Shown here in pieces: positions 46,357-59,548 of a DNA stretch of 64,000 bases. The stretch is from Latrodectus hesperus (lineage: Eukaryota > Arthropoda > Arachnida > Araneae > Theridiidae). The position numbers were made by a program, and so were the translations under genes. Location of the stretch: the NCBI GenBank assembly GCA_037975125.1, contig JAJQOW010000205.1, positions 62,001 through 126,000 of the forward strand, read 5' to 3'. The first letter of the stretch is position 1. Every line of letters starts with the position of its first letter. Below the pieces are notes generated by a model, which saw only the letters and a list, made by a program, of their open reading frames with translations, ran no database searches and had not been told where the DNA came from.

Positions 46357-49300
46357 CTAAAATTAGGAGCAAAAAATTACTAAATAAGGATTTTAACTTC
46401 ATAAGCATTGAGATCGAATATTTTATCAATTCTTAAAAAAACAATATAATTTTTCATATACAATTTTGATTATATAACATACACTAAAACTTTTTGGCTC
46501 AAAATGAGTCTTCATCAACAAGACAAAAATAGAAAATAATTCCAACTTACTCATATTGATATAACACTTTTTTTGTTTATTTATAGGTGATGAAAACACA
46601 CTTGTATTACTTTGACAATTTTTGCATTATAATTTCATTAAAAAATATATTAATATTACCAAATATATTATAAAGATAAAATGATGCTAGAAAAAAGGTT
46701 TCAAGTCATAAAATTAAGATTTCAATACAAGTTTTCTTTAAAAAAATAAACACAGCATGTTGTTTATTTTACCTTAGATAACCATTCATTTATAATAATT
46801 TTCTTTATCAGCTTTATCATTTTATATGAATATATACTTTTCAGAAAATCTAATTTAATAGAATATTATTAAATCACTATTTTATCTAAGAATGATCTAA
46901 CGAAACATGAGCTCTTCTGTTCTTAATGAATTGAGTCAACCATAGCAGTAGGAAATCTGTAGGTAAATTTCACATACATATATTATTCCTAATCATATAT
47001 CAATATTACATAATTTTATAATCTCACTAAAGAAAGAATTGTTTAAGAAAAATAAATAATTTCCTTAGCATTTTAATTTTATACATGCAAAGAAAAATGT
47101 TACCATTATATTTAAACCATTAACATGCAATTTTTTAAAATTAAACTGCTCATTAATACTTGTTTCATCTTTTTAGAATTAAAAGTAATTATTTTTATTT
47201 TTTAAACATCTCCTAAACTAAGTAGGGTGCATTTTCAAATTACTAATAAATAAATGTAATAATGGGTATCTTTTAATTCCATGTTTATAAAATTCTGAAG
47301 GATTAAACAAAGCCATCAAAATTTTGATGAAATAATATACCTTGATCATAACTTATTTAAATAGATATATCAAATTGATAAGTAATGCAAGTACAGGGAC
47401 TTTAAACAACAGTTACAGTAGTAAACTTTAAAACATAAAATATGCTAACCATGGTATAAAGAATTTTGAAAGCAGGTTCAGCAATCAACTACCACCAAGA
47501 ATCATTCATTTTCTTTAAGATACAGATTAAACATAATGAATAATTCAAAATGAATATCATGATTACAAATGACTATAACTATTTATTGAAAAATAATTTA
47601 TAAAGATTAACACATAATGTAGACAGGACTTCAAAATTTTGTATACATATATATGTCAGATATTTTATGAGATTTTCTTTGGTTTGATAATATCTAGGCG
47701 GCAGTCATTTTCCCACCACAAATTCTGAAGCATGTTCGCAGCCACTGTTGCAAGCACTTTACAAATGCATACTTTGAGTTTTTCAAAATATGCACTTCAA
47801 AGTACACATGGCTTCTGCTTCACCCCATCTTTGGACCTGGGAAGAACATCCAGCATAAATGTAGTGTAATTCATGTTTCCCATAGTCTTCTTGTTTCAAG
47901 TGCTGCACAAGTTGAAATATTTATAGTTTCACTTACAATCTCTTTCTGAAAACACACTATACCATGGTTTGTGGTATACCTAATTCCCTACTGCCTTCAT
48001 ATATTGATTTCCAAAAGCTTCATTCATATGTGCAGCAAATATTATCAATGTTTTCTGCTGAAGTAAGTGACCTTCAGCTACTTCTCCTTTGAAATAAACA
48101 TCCTGTTTCTTCAAGCATTCAATGCCATCTGCAAATGTTGTGGGTATTTGGAGGTTATTGATTATAACTTTAACAAAATCTTCTTTGCAATAAGATAACA
48201 GAAATATAATTCTTAAATTCTGACACACAAAATGTTTTCTGCACTGGGCTTACCATTTTTTTTTTTTAATGAGATGGCTCACAATGAAAATGCTTCTTGT
48301 TACGCAGTTTTATACCAGGTATAAGTAGGCTTCTGCTTCACTACACCTGTGCCTTACATAAAGAAATTTAATTCCACCTGCACTGCACATTAAATCTTAT
48401 CAATAAATTCTTTTTTTCGATTACTCCATAGTTACTTTTTCCTAAAAGTTTAGCAATTTTAACTATGAGAGGGTTAAGAATAGTAATTCTTAACCCTCTG
48501 ATTATGGCTCATTTTTTAATATTTGCCTGTACTGAAATACAAGGCAATTTTCTAATTTCTTTATCTATATATGTTACAATTCACATCTCCATCAATTGTT
48601 TTAAAATAATACAATAATTTTATTAGACTGCACATTTTCAAAAAATAGATAATACAGAACCCACTATTTCAGTAGACAGGGTTTATAAGTTAAGAAATTT
48701 ATGATATATTTTTGTTTTTGGACAAACATAATTTGTAAATGTTTTGGGCCAAAAATGTTACAGAAGCTCTCACTTATGATGCCACTGACACTCAGCAAAT
48801 TAATATCTTTCAAATTAATAATTAAAATTGTAGGATAAGCATTTAAATAAAATGAAAAAATTCTTTGCTCCTGATTTTCATGTGGTCTGTAGTTATGGGA
48901 CAAAACGGATAGCCAGCTTAAATAACAGGAACTGTATGCGGAGGATTAAAATAATTTGCTACAATAATAAACAAAAGAATTAAATGAATCAATAAGAAAT
49001 TCTTTAATTTTAACAATATAAATTTTTTTTAATAATTGTTTCCCATTCATATTTCACTTGTTTTATACCAAATGGTCACTTTTACACACATGAATAAATT
49101 AGATTGAGTTCTCGTTTATTGGTTCATAATCACTAGTTACACTTTGATCTGTAAGAAAGTTATAATTTGAAATTCAACTTGGATCTTTAGCTTACAAGTG
49201 ATTTCATTTAATTTTACAGAAGTTTTAATTGAATATTTTTCACACAATAACTGTCAAAAACTAAGAATATTCATACAATGTTCAAAGCTTTTAAATACAT

Positions 49301-50154
49301 ATTCAACTTTCAAAATAACAATTGACACACATAACTATGGTTGAAAAGAAGCTTACAGGTTATGAAATTACAATTCATTTTTGTGCATTAACTAATTACA
49401 ATTTTTCATACCTTTCTTAAGCTTAAAACTATTATAATTGTTGAAATATTTTGATTTTAGTACATTAAACTTTTTATATCAAATGTTAAAAATAAACAAT
49501 TATAATAAAAATAATAATATTATCATATTCATCAATAAAAATGTTTTTCATAACAATTTATCTTGTTCAAAAAGGACTGAAAACAAAAGTAAACAATACC
49601 ATATTATAGTTATGATTTAAGCATAATACTAAAAATAGTAACAAAATGCTCACAAGTTGTATTGCTGTGAGACAAAGCCAGAATATTTGATTTTCTTCAT
49701 TATGAGCTAATTCTTCAATTAAAGAACACTATTTTCAACAATATTTTTTCAGTTATCACTATAAATGAATGTTGTATATATTGTGGAAATAAAGTTTAAA
49801 AAGTGTATACATTTAGATTTGTATTTTTAATATCTGAAAGTACTATATCATACTTTGAAATAATATCTCAAAGTATGACTCAAAATATAATTGTTTAATT
49901 ATTACACGTAATAAAGTAAAATGAAATTAAAGGATAACATTAATGTTATCATGCAATTTGATTTTATTTTAGCTATTGGCAAAATGATTTTTCTGTACAT
50001 GGATATCAATGCAAAACAGTTTTACAATAAAGGTTCAGAGAAAATATTACACATTGATGAAAATAATAAAGACGTAGTTAATAATTTTATGAATGCATCT
50101 AGAGGTTGAAATAAAGTAAAAATAATTTTAGCACTCAAATAATAAAATTGCTAC
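46357..50154 (-). other. ZC3H15 intron before last exon (3.8 kb)
   Basis: AT-rich, bounded by GT-AG on the minus strand. It contains a perfect 14-bp hairpin at 48468-48481 / 48486-48499 and, at about 47680-48230, a patch of less AT-rich sequence with an 82-aa minus-strand frame (47980-48228) that I cannot assign. Confidence 0.7.
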
Positions 50155-50263
50155 CTTGGTTATTTTGCCAATGCCTTTGAGATGCAACTGTTCCACCTGT
50201 TACATTTTCTGGCATTTTACTTAAAAATTCTGAAGATATTTCTATACAAGGTTCATCAGTGTC
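50155..50263 (-). CDS. ZC3H15: ZC3H15 exon 7 of those seen
   Basis: 109 bp, acceptor AATTTTAG, donor GTAGCA. It encodes DTDEPCIEISSEFLSKMPEN and the following linker, and ends one base into a codon that the last exon completes. This acidic linker is poorly conserved in the family. Confidence 0.85.
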
Positions 50264-51642
50264 CTAAAATTAAAATATATATAATAATTACATTTTTTTT
50301 TTGCTAACAAATTAGCTTTTACATCATTGGAGTATAATAAGGTTTGCCATATTTCATTTCCTCTAAATGACATAATATATTACAGCATTTGTATATGTGT
50401 CATATTAACAATTTTATCAAATATTGATGCAATAACAAGAAGCAAATTCATAATAAGTAAAGAATTCCACCACTAGAAATAATTGTTTTTTTTCAGTTAT
50501 AAAACAAATTATTGATAAAAAAAACAATATGCTTACATACATTCCTTGTTATTTTATAGCAATTAAAATTTAAATTTAAAACTAGAATTATTAAAATTAA
50601 ATCTTAAATTATGTGTCTCAATCCTTCAAACTTTTTGAAATATTTGATATATTGTACTGATATAATAGCATCATTATTTGGTATAAATCAATCTTGATAA
50701 AACAATTATCCTGCTAAGATCTATAACCAAACTTTTAAAATGATTTGAAAGAAAAAACATAGAGATTTAAGAAATTTCAAAATTCGATTTAATCCAACAT
50801 TATGGTATCCTTAAAATCTTGGTAACTTATGGTACATCGCGTAACAAAATATCAAACATCTCATTCGTTTAACAACTAGTATGTTATCAATAATATAGCC
50901 TCAACAGCTCTTTTTGTGGATCTGTGCCTTCAGAAAATTCTTCCTATCTGCTACTTTCTTTCCACAAATCAAAATCCAATTATTTTGCCTCCAGTAACGC
51001 AAAATCTTAAAGTCACTCTTTCTATCCCTTTTTATCAAAACAATCTCTCTCTTTTTCTTTTTGGTCTACTCCTTGATCTTCTGAAAAAAGAAGCTGCATT
51101 AAACAACCTCAGCCAAGTTCATACAGTATTCATTCTCAATCGATGTTTAACCCACCTTATTCTGCTTAATTCTATAAACTTGATATATTCATCATTATAG
51201 ATTTTATATAGTCATCCGATGCATAATTCCTAAAACAGCTTAAAAAATCATGTTGTATGTTGTGCTTGTAAGCATATTTGTGAAAATGACACGGTATAAT
51301 CATCCTTTTTAGTTAGCGATAGTATAATAGACAAATTAAAAATAATTAATTTATAACACAAAGAAATTATTCATGTACAAGTAATATTTCATGACATCTT
51401 TTAAGTTAACTAATGATTGGTATAATATAGCTATTAATTTTTAATAAATGTTCAGTTTCTTTACATTTAATGGTTTATTGAATTAGGTTTTTCAGAAAAA
51501 AATAATAGTACAATTTAGTGCATCTTAAATTTCAAAAAATAAACATTGTATTGTTTTCATAAAACTAATCAAACTGATAGTATTTATTAATGGAGTAAAA
51601 GACAATATAGAGAAATCATGTTAGATTAAAACAGTATTTTAC

Positions 51643-51741
51643 CTCTTCTATTCTTGTAACATCAAAGGTAGCTTCATCATCTTCCATCTGATCAGCTGTT
51701 GCCATTTCTGGGTTGAATGTGAACATATCACGACCACTCAA
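51643..51741 (-). CDS. ZC3H15: ZC3H15 exon 6 of those seen
   Basis: 99 bp in phase 0 on both sides, acceptor TTTTTAG, donor GTAAAA. It encodes LSGRDMFTFNPEMATADQME onward. The SGRxxFxFxPE stretch is the conserved end of the DFRP region. Confidence 0.93.
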
Positions 51742-53867
51742 CTAAAAATGTTATATGAAACATTTAATTTTCACAACAACATATTATTTTTAATAAAAAC
51801 TTATTCTGAAATCATACTTCTAACAAGTTTAATTTATAATATTTTATTCTTATAATCTTAATATCAAACACCCTGAGCCAAAAATAGACATAAAACTTCA
51901 AGTAATGTAAGAAAAACAATGATATCATTTCAGATTTAAAACAGCAATTATTAATTTACAACTGATTAGTTTACATAGTCTTATAAAAATTTCAATTAAT
52001 TCAAAAACAGCTATATTTTAAAAACACAGACTACACTAATTTAATATCACATGTTTATAAAAATATAAATTCAAATTAATAATTTATTACATTACAAATA
52101 AAACAGAAAGTTTTTAAATTTTTCGCAAATCCAGGATATATTTCACACAAAAAAATTGCATTTTAAAATTATTTACTAAAAATATTGTCAACTATTTTCA
52201 TAATTTTAAAGATTTGTTATGTTAAATGTCCTATTTGGCTCATTTGAGAAAACAAAATTTCCTGATTTCAATCCTCATTTATTGATGATACAAAAACTAA
52301 TAAGAGTTATCACTGAAACTCCTATGTTAGAGATTCGCTTTTTATGTTTTTGCCTCAAATAATGTGTTTGCTACATTTCTAATAATGTATTTATTATAAA
52401 AGCAACTTATGTTTCATATGTTATGGAATTTACTTTTAATGAAGATAATTTTATACCTTGACAATATAGAAAATTATCTTCATATTACCAATATAAAGTT
52501 CATAATTTTCTTCAAGACAGGGAACCCTTTTTTTATCAGGCTTTCCCCCCATTCATTGTAAATATTCAAGAAATATCTTTCTCTGCAAACAAAATGTGGG
52601 TTTTAGGTATCCAAACATTCCTTAAGCTTTGGCATTTGAAGCACATATACAATACAAAAATCTATAAAACAGTTAAGTTTTAAGGCAAAAATGAGAAAAT
52701 AAAAATTTTTTCACTAAGAAGTACTCCATTTATAATTCTGCCTAGAATTTTTTGAGGTTTTCAGTTAAATATCTGTTAAATAATGTGACAATCAAATCAG
52801 AAGATAAAACTATAAAGTACTGGTCAAAAATCTGATAGAAATAGAAATTTTGTTTCTGATTATAGACAAATGTTTTAAAATTAAAATGTTAATAATTTTA
52901 CTATTATAGAATACATGCAACCAAAGAATTGAAATAAATATGAGAGCTTAAAAATATAAAAGCAAAGATGTAATAAAGATAAAAAAAATTAAGTAATTCA
53001 AAAATTGTATTTTGTAAGAATACTGATAACTATACTAAAAATTATAAATTATTTTAATAGAGTATTTTACAAAATTTTGGTTTTTCCAGTATAAAGTGTT
53101 AATTCAGTAGAATAAAAAATATTTTTTACAATAGCAATTATTAATATATTTTTGTTAAAGCAATTTTACATTATTAATGCAAGAAAATAAGACAGGTTTT
53201 GGAAGAAACTTTTGTTATTAACATTTAATATTGTTACCATAGCTTTCAGTGGACAAAATATATTAGATATTAATTACGACACAATCAGTAATTTATATAC
53301 AATAAATAGCAATATATAAAAATTAAACTTGTTTACCTTACAACATTTTAAATATTATTGAAGTGGAATTAAACAACCAAAATTTTAAATATTTTGTTTA
53401 AAAGTTAATTTTGCTGATTTTCTTAACAAATTGATGCAAGCAAATTAAAGTAACAATTTCATTAAATTTAGGAAATAAAATTGTAATTTTTTAATTTGTA
53501 AATTAAACAAAGATATTTTAATATTTCTATAAGTATTTATCTAAATATTGGTTCTTCTAACGATAGGGAACTCTGGAGCCCTTTCAATATATGCCCTTTA
53601 AATTTTAACAAAATACAGATTAATTTAATTTTATGAAATTAAATTTGTTTCAATAAAAAACAGAATAATAATAGGCCTGAAGTATATTGACATTAATGCT
53701 AAATACATAACAAACATACCACAACATAAAATGTTTTCTAAGCCCATTTTTATCATAATGCTATGAAAATTGAAAATGTTTTTCAGTTTAAAAAATATAA
53801 AAATATAATAACAGCAAAGATATTCTTAGCTTAAGAGAGTCAAAAAGAATGAATTATAAATTCTTAC

Positions 53868-53945
53868 CCCAACATGACGACCAGCTTTATATTCGGCTCT
53901 CTTACGATCTTGTTCTTTTCTATTTTTATCTTGTTTTTCTTTTAA
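53868..53945 (-). CDS. ZC3H15: ZC3H15 exon 5 of those seen
   Basis: 78 bp in phase 0, acceptor TTTCTAG, donor GTAAGA. It encodes LKEKQDKNRKEQDRKRAEYK and AGRHVG, a charged helix of the DFRP region that binds DRG1 in the human protein. The intron to the preceding exon is only 100 bp. Confidence 0.93.
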
Positions 53946-54045
53946 CTAGAAAGTATGACATAATAAAAATTTAAATTAAATTTAATATTTATAACTTAAC
54001 TTTATAATCATAAATGTTTCATAAAGGAAAAACATTCATTCTGAC

Positions 54046-54114
54046 CTTTTTCTTTTTCCAAAGTTGAAATGTTTCATAAGTGATACGAGTCAAATTTGAT
54101 CCTAATTTAGCCCG
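54046..54114 (-). CDS. ZC3H15: ZC3H15 exon 4 of those seen
   Basis: 69 bp in phase 0, acceptor TTCTAG, donor GTCAGA. It encodes RAKLGSNLTRITYETFQLWK and KKK, matching the conserved LGxNxTxIT...W segment at the start of the DFRP region. Confidence 0.93.
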
Positions 54115-55257
54115 CTAGAAAAAAATTATTAAAAAATGTAAACATAATTTCTTAAATTAACACAACTATAACGTATAATAAACTAAATATTCTTAAATTT
54201 CACTTATTTTTGTGATTAGAAAGCAAATTTTAAAAAGATAATTTAAATTTGCCAGAAAGAATAAAATTTCAACTACATTAACAGTTTAAAAGATGATTCA
54301 ATAACCTATGATGCCTAAATAATTTATGATGACAACTGAAATTTGACAAATTTATAAAATTATAAAATTTTAAGAATTATAAAATTTAATTTTTTAACAT
54401 AACATATAAACTTAAAATGGAGAGAAGCGCTCTATATTTTTAAACATGAAAATTTCATTTATTGTTTTAAGGAAATAATTCATGCTTGATACAGGAGAAT
54501 TTATATTTTATGTCCATTAAACATATTTATATTTGTGCCCAGATAAAATGTAGTCAGTATAACTATACAAATATAAAACACTATAAATTGATTAATTTAT
54601 AATTCATGAATACTTTATTGATGAATTAATATAGTGCTTTTAATTAAAATCATAAATTTAAATTACACAAGCCTAACAAAAATCTGTTAACATTTCTAAA
54701 AATAAAGTCAATGTATTTTAATACTTTATAAGAATATATTAATGCTCATCTTTCCCTATTTACCCCTTAACAATCACAATTTTCAAGAAAGCTATCATAA
54801 AAGTGCCTATTATTTTTTATTTAAGAAGTTTGAAGAATGCTGACATTTAGTATAAAACTAACTAGTTCCAATAATATTAAAAATAGTGTAGTGTAGTACT
54901 GTCATCTGGTATGTAAAATGATAAATAACATTTTTCTGGCCATAGATTGTTCTAATCCTTTAATTCTTATCTTTGAGCACTCTAGCCTGAAAATATTACA
55001 GGCACAAGAAATATAGGCAGTAGAAAATTAGTAATTATTAACTAATGACATTAAAATTATTTTGTAAAAATTGCCTGAAAAAATTTAAATAGATTAAAAG
55101 AACAGTATATTTTAAAGACTGAAAATTTTATTAACTACTTCGAAAAGAGATTTTGAAATCTTATATGATTAACCAGAACAATTAATCTATATTTAAAATT
55201 TCCTGCCAAATATTTTATACAAACAAAGCAAAATGCATAAAAAAATCAGATAAAAAC

Positions 55258-55440
55258 CTGTGTTTCTACTAAATCCTCAATAGATATTTGCTCAGTTTTA
55301 TCTTCTTTCTTCTTATCTTTTTTTAGAACAAAACCAGGAGGCAATGCATGTCGATAGTGGCATTTCTGAGCACCATTTGGACATTCCCAAAACCATCCAT
55401 ACTTATTATTTTCTAGAGCATCTAAGAAATATTTGCATAT
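55258..55440 (-). CDS. ZC3H15: ZC3H15 exon 3 of those seen (second CCCH finger)
   Basis: 183 bp, 61 codons in phase 0, acceptor TTTTTCAG, donor GTTTTT. It encodes the second zinc finger with C-x17-C-x6-C-x3-H spacing (ICKYF ... [15 protein letters not shown]), then [17 protein letters not shown] and ISIEDLVE, all strongly conserved in ZC3H15. Confidence 0.96.
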
Positions 55441-57110
55441 CTGAAAAATTATAATGTACAATAAAATTACTAAATACAGTTTTATTCTAAGAATTTATAT
55501 ACCTCTCATAAATGACAGTAATCTTAAATGTAAAAATACAATTTATATTTAGCTTACTGTTTTACATTATAGCGTTTAAATTTTTATTTCATAGAAAATT
55601 GCATACATCCACAAAAACACATATTTACAAAATTATTTGAAATATAAAATATAAATTCAATCATAATTAAAATAAATGCTTTTAACTGGAAAATAAAACA
55701 TTATGATCAGAATATTCTTTAAATTTGTATTCTAAATTAATTTAGTTAAAAACACACATAAATATCTGAGGACAAAAAAAATTTTTTTAAGTCTTTAAAA
55801 TAATGGATTAAAAAAAATTTGTCATTAAAAAATTAATTTCAACTAACTTTATTTAAGCATAATTTTTATTTTTTTTTAAATTGTAAATTTAAAAGTTTAA
55901 ATATTTCCCATACTTCATGAATACAGCATTCTTAAATCTTTTTTAGCTTAAAGAAAGCAAAACAAAATAACATTTTATTAAAAATATTTCAAATGAAGAT
56001 AAGTAATTCATACTTGCATACAAAGTTATTTTTTCTCCAACAAAGATTTTACAGAAAATAAATAAAATAAATACAGCACCTTTATGTCTCAAAGAATTTT
56101 ATGTTTAGGATAGAGGCTAAAAAGTTTTACCGCAAACATGACTGAGTACACATTACTCATCACATGAACTTTTCATACAAAATTTTAACTGCCATTTCAA
56201 ATGAATTATACACATAATTTAAAAATCCAATAATTCAATCTCAATAAATAATTTTGAAAGCTATCTAGTACATTAACTATTTTTAAATACATCTTTTTTA
56301 AATAACTGCATCTATATAGAAAACATAATTCAGAAATTTTTTTGAAATCAGTTAAGGTACATGAAAATTTTATGTAGACAATTTTTATTATGAATTAATA
56401 TACTTTAAGGGATTGTTTTATTTGTAAGTAATTAGATCACAAGTATTTAGATCAGGACTAACGATTTGAAAATTCTGAACCACTAAAAAACAACCAAACT
56501 TAAGGTGGATTCAAGACCACAAGCTTCTAAAACACACAAAGACCACAGCAATAGCTATTCAGCTGACAGCTTATCCTGGGTGCTTGTGTAGTAATTAAGA
56601 ACTATTTCATACAATGTAAATGCAATTTTTATATTTTAAAATAAAAGATTAAAATTTATTCTTTACGATTATAAATATTATCTAAACATTATTAATATTT
56701 GATTAATAAAATATTTAGATAATAAAATTTCAATTATTTTAGAATGGTAAATGGAATTATATATTTGAAACTTTCAAATTACACATTCTGGAAGATATCT
56801 TATTTCTTTAAAATTCAACACATAAATTTTCACATCAATACAAAGTAAACAACTCAATATTATAGATTCAAATTTAACAGAATTACATCAGTCAATTTCC
56901 TGAATAAAAATGAATAACTTTACATAAAAATTTTATTGATTGCTTAAAAATCAATCAGATTTGTATTAATTTTCAATTGGTAAAATAATAACATACAAAA
57001 TAAAAAATACCAAACCACAATTTATCTTTGCTAACTTTAACTATAATTTGTAAAATCGTTACTATTTTTAAACTATCTGAAATATTGAAGTAATAAATCA
57101 AGTAACATAC

Positions 57111-57202
57111 AATGTCTGTTTGGGGCATTTTACGATTGATCTCCCCATGTTTCTTTTCAACTACTTCTTTTAATTTTGCTTCATCCCAATTTTCCATAGA
57201 AT
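57111..57202 (-). CDS. ZC3H15: ZC3H15 exon 2 of those seen
   Basis: 92 bp; its first two bases complete an Asp codon begun in the upstream exon. Acceptor TGTTTTAG, donor GTATGT. It encodes [20 protein letters not shown] and [10 protein letters not shown], the linker between the two zinc fingers. The ATG inside it is not a start, since the preceding exon joins in phase. Confidence 0.94.
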
Positions 57203-57344
57203 CTAAAACATACAGAAAGAAATTTTAAAACAATAATTCAAAACAAATGATTATGGTTGTTCACAGAAATTGTACAGAAAGAGTCTTTCTGTATATTTGT
57301 AATGAACAGAAAAATGTACAGAAAAACACATAACACAGAGTTAC

Positions 57345-58249
57345 ATACCTGCCAACTGTGGAGAGAAAAAAAATCAGTAGATTCTACTGATTGTGAGGGA
57401 AAAAATCAGGAGACAATACTTAGGGATATTTTGCTTGAAACAGAAAGTTTAAAATGGTAGTACCGCAAAAAGGCAATTTTACTCTTTAGATTATACATTC
57501 TGAGAATATTAAACATATTTTGTGTTAACCTTAATATTTTAATAAAATATTCATCAACCTCATAAAGGAACTATGAAAAATAAAAAAATGTACCACATGT
57601 AAAAAAGTAAACATCAATGTTTATATCCCAATATTTATTTTTTATAGAGTAACTTTTATTACACTAGTGCAATTTATCAATATTAAACTTATAAAATTAC
57701 ATAAAAACATAAAATACATTACTAAAGAAATTAAATTCAGAGGCAAATATTTCTATGAATATAAAAATTAGCAAATACTTTGTCCATAAAAAACATAATA
57801 CATTTCAAATTCAAATAACTCATGGCAGCTTATTTTTTATACATTGCTGATTTAGCATTTTTTAGAAATGAATTGGTGAATGACTGCCCAAAACAATTTT
57901 TCTCATTTTGATAATATTTAACTATATTATCAAAATATTTAACTTTCCAAATTTTCAGCAGAAAGTGTGAAGATCTGTATTCTTTATTTTTTTACATGAC
58001 TGAACAACTATTCACATTGTGTATTAAAATGTAAAATAGTTAAAATTGTAAGCATAAACAGGGAGATATTGGAAAACATTTTTGAGAAACTCATCTACAA
58101 AAACAACAATACTTTTTCTTGGCAAAATTTCGGCTGTTTTTAAATTTTTCAATGAATTTTCCAAAAATCATTAGATTTTCATATATTATCGGGAGAAATA
58201 ATGAAAAATCAGGAGTTTCCCAACAAAATCAGTAGAGTTGGCAGCTATG
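57345..58249. mobile_element. TIR element with CTGCCAACT ends (905 bp)
   Basis: The left end reads ATACCTGCCAACTGTGG; the right end complemented reads CATAGCTGCCAACTCTAC. Both are followed by AATCAG...CTGATT words and (A)GGAGAC/GGAAACTCC-like words. GAGTTAC flanks it on both sides (57338-57344 and 58250-58256). No transposase frame is present, so it is non-autonomous; superfamily unknown. Confidence 0.6.
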
Positions 58250-59548
58250 GAGTTACGACAAAATTGGCCAAAGTTTCTGATCACCAAAAATAAATTTGAA
58301 TTGTTTACCTAAATAAGAGTTTGTACATAATTACAAAGAAAACTTACCTAGTAGCATAAAAAAAGCAGGGTAAAAGAAATTTTGATTTCTTGTAATTGAT
58401 AAAAAACTTTTGAGAACTTTAACTTTTTTTTCAGTCTGTAGAAGTCATTGAATTTTTTAAGATTTTATATACAAAATATTTTACACTATGCAATGTATTC
58501 TTAACATATTCATTTTTGGTAAAACCTAGACATCAGTGCAGGCGATAAAACATGCCAAATTGGCATACCACGTAGGAATTTTTCTTGTGTTAATATGATG
58601 CAACTTTCCTTTTATGCTGTAACATAATATGGTACCTGAACAAAATTTGTTTAGTGAGTTAGTAACCCTTGAGGCATTTAATTAGTAATTTATTTTTAGA
58701 TGATTACAATTTACAATTTTAAAGTGAATGATTTAACGTTTATATTTTGAAAGTTTATGAAATAAATTAATTTTTATATTGTTTTCATTATTTTGAATTT
58801 TTATTTGAAATTGCTATTTTCCTCGTAATGTATTTATAGCCACCTAATCATTATGAGAACATCTTGGTAGAATCTTTTGAGTCATAAAATCTGTACTGAG
58901 TAATGCTGATAATTCTGCAAGCAATTATATGAATTTAATTAATATTGCAGTTTGTATATAATATTTTATATCATATATTAAGTAATGTTTATAAATATTT
59001 CATATATTTATATTTAGATTTACTTATTATAATTAATATTGATTAGTTAGAAACATTAATTTTGTAAGAATTTATGTTTACATTATAGATTTATTTAGCT
59101 TTATTGTCCAATTTAAATCAAGACTAGATTGAAGACTATACAGGTGTTTATTTTTTAAAGTGGGTGCCACTGCCCAGTTAATTAAAATTTGAATTTTCAT
59201 AAAAATGTATTTTATTTAAATTAGAGACTTACTCTTAATTATAGATTTTAAATTATTGCCCAGTTCAATCCAACTATAGATTGTGCTACACTTAAAAATT
59301 TTTTTTAAAGTGGGCATCACTGCCTGGTTAATTTAAACTGAAATTTTCATAAAAATGATTTTTTTATGTTATAAATTTACTGCTATTGTCTGCATCAATC
59401 CAAGCTTAGATTGCACGACATTGAAGTATTAAAGGTGGGCACTACTGGCCAGTTAATTAAAATTAGAGTTTTTATGAATGCATTTTTTTTACATTATACA
59501 TTTAGTTTTACAGCTTGGTTGTCACCTGTAGTAGACTGTGTGATACTT

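Larger units (their letters stand above)
50264..57110 (-). other. ZC3H15 central introns
   Basis: Introns at 50264-51642, 51742-53867, 53946-54045, 54115-55257 and 55441-57110 are AT-rich with GT-AG ends. No nested gene or recognisable transposon was seen in them. Confidence 0.75.

Noticed and set aside
47980..48228. 82-aa minus-strand frame in a ZC3H15 intron as a gene
   Set aside because: It lies in an intron, has no recognisable domain, and flanking sequence in other frames is broken; a decayed fragment at most.
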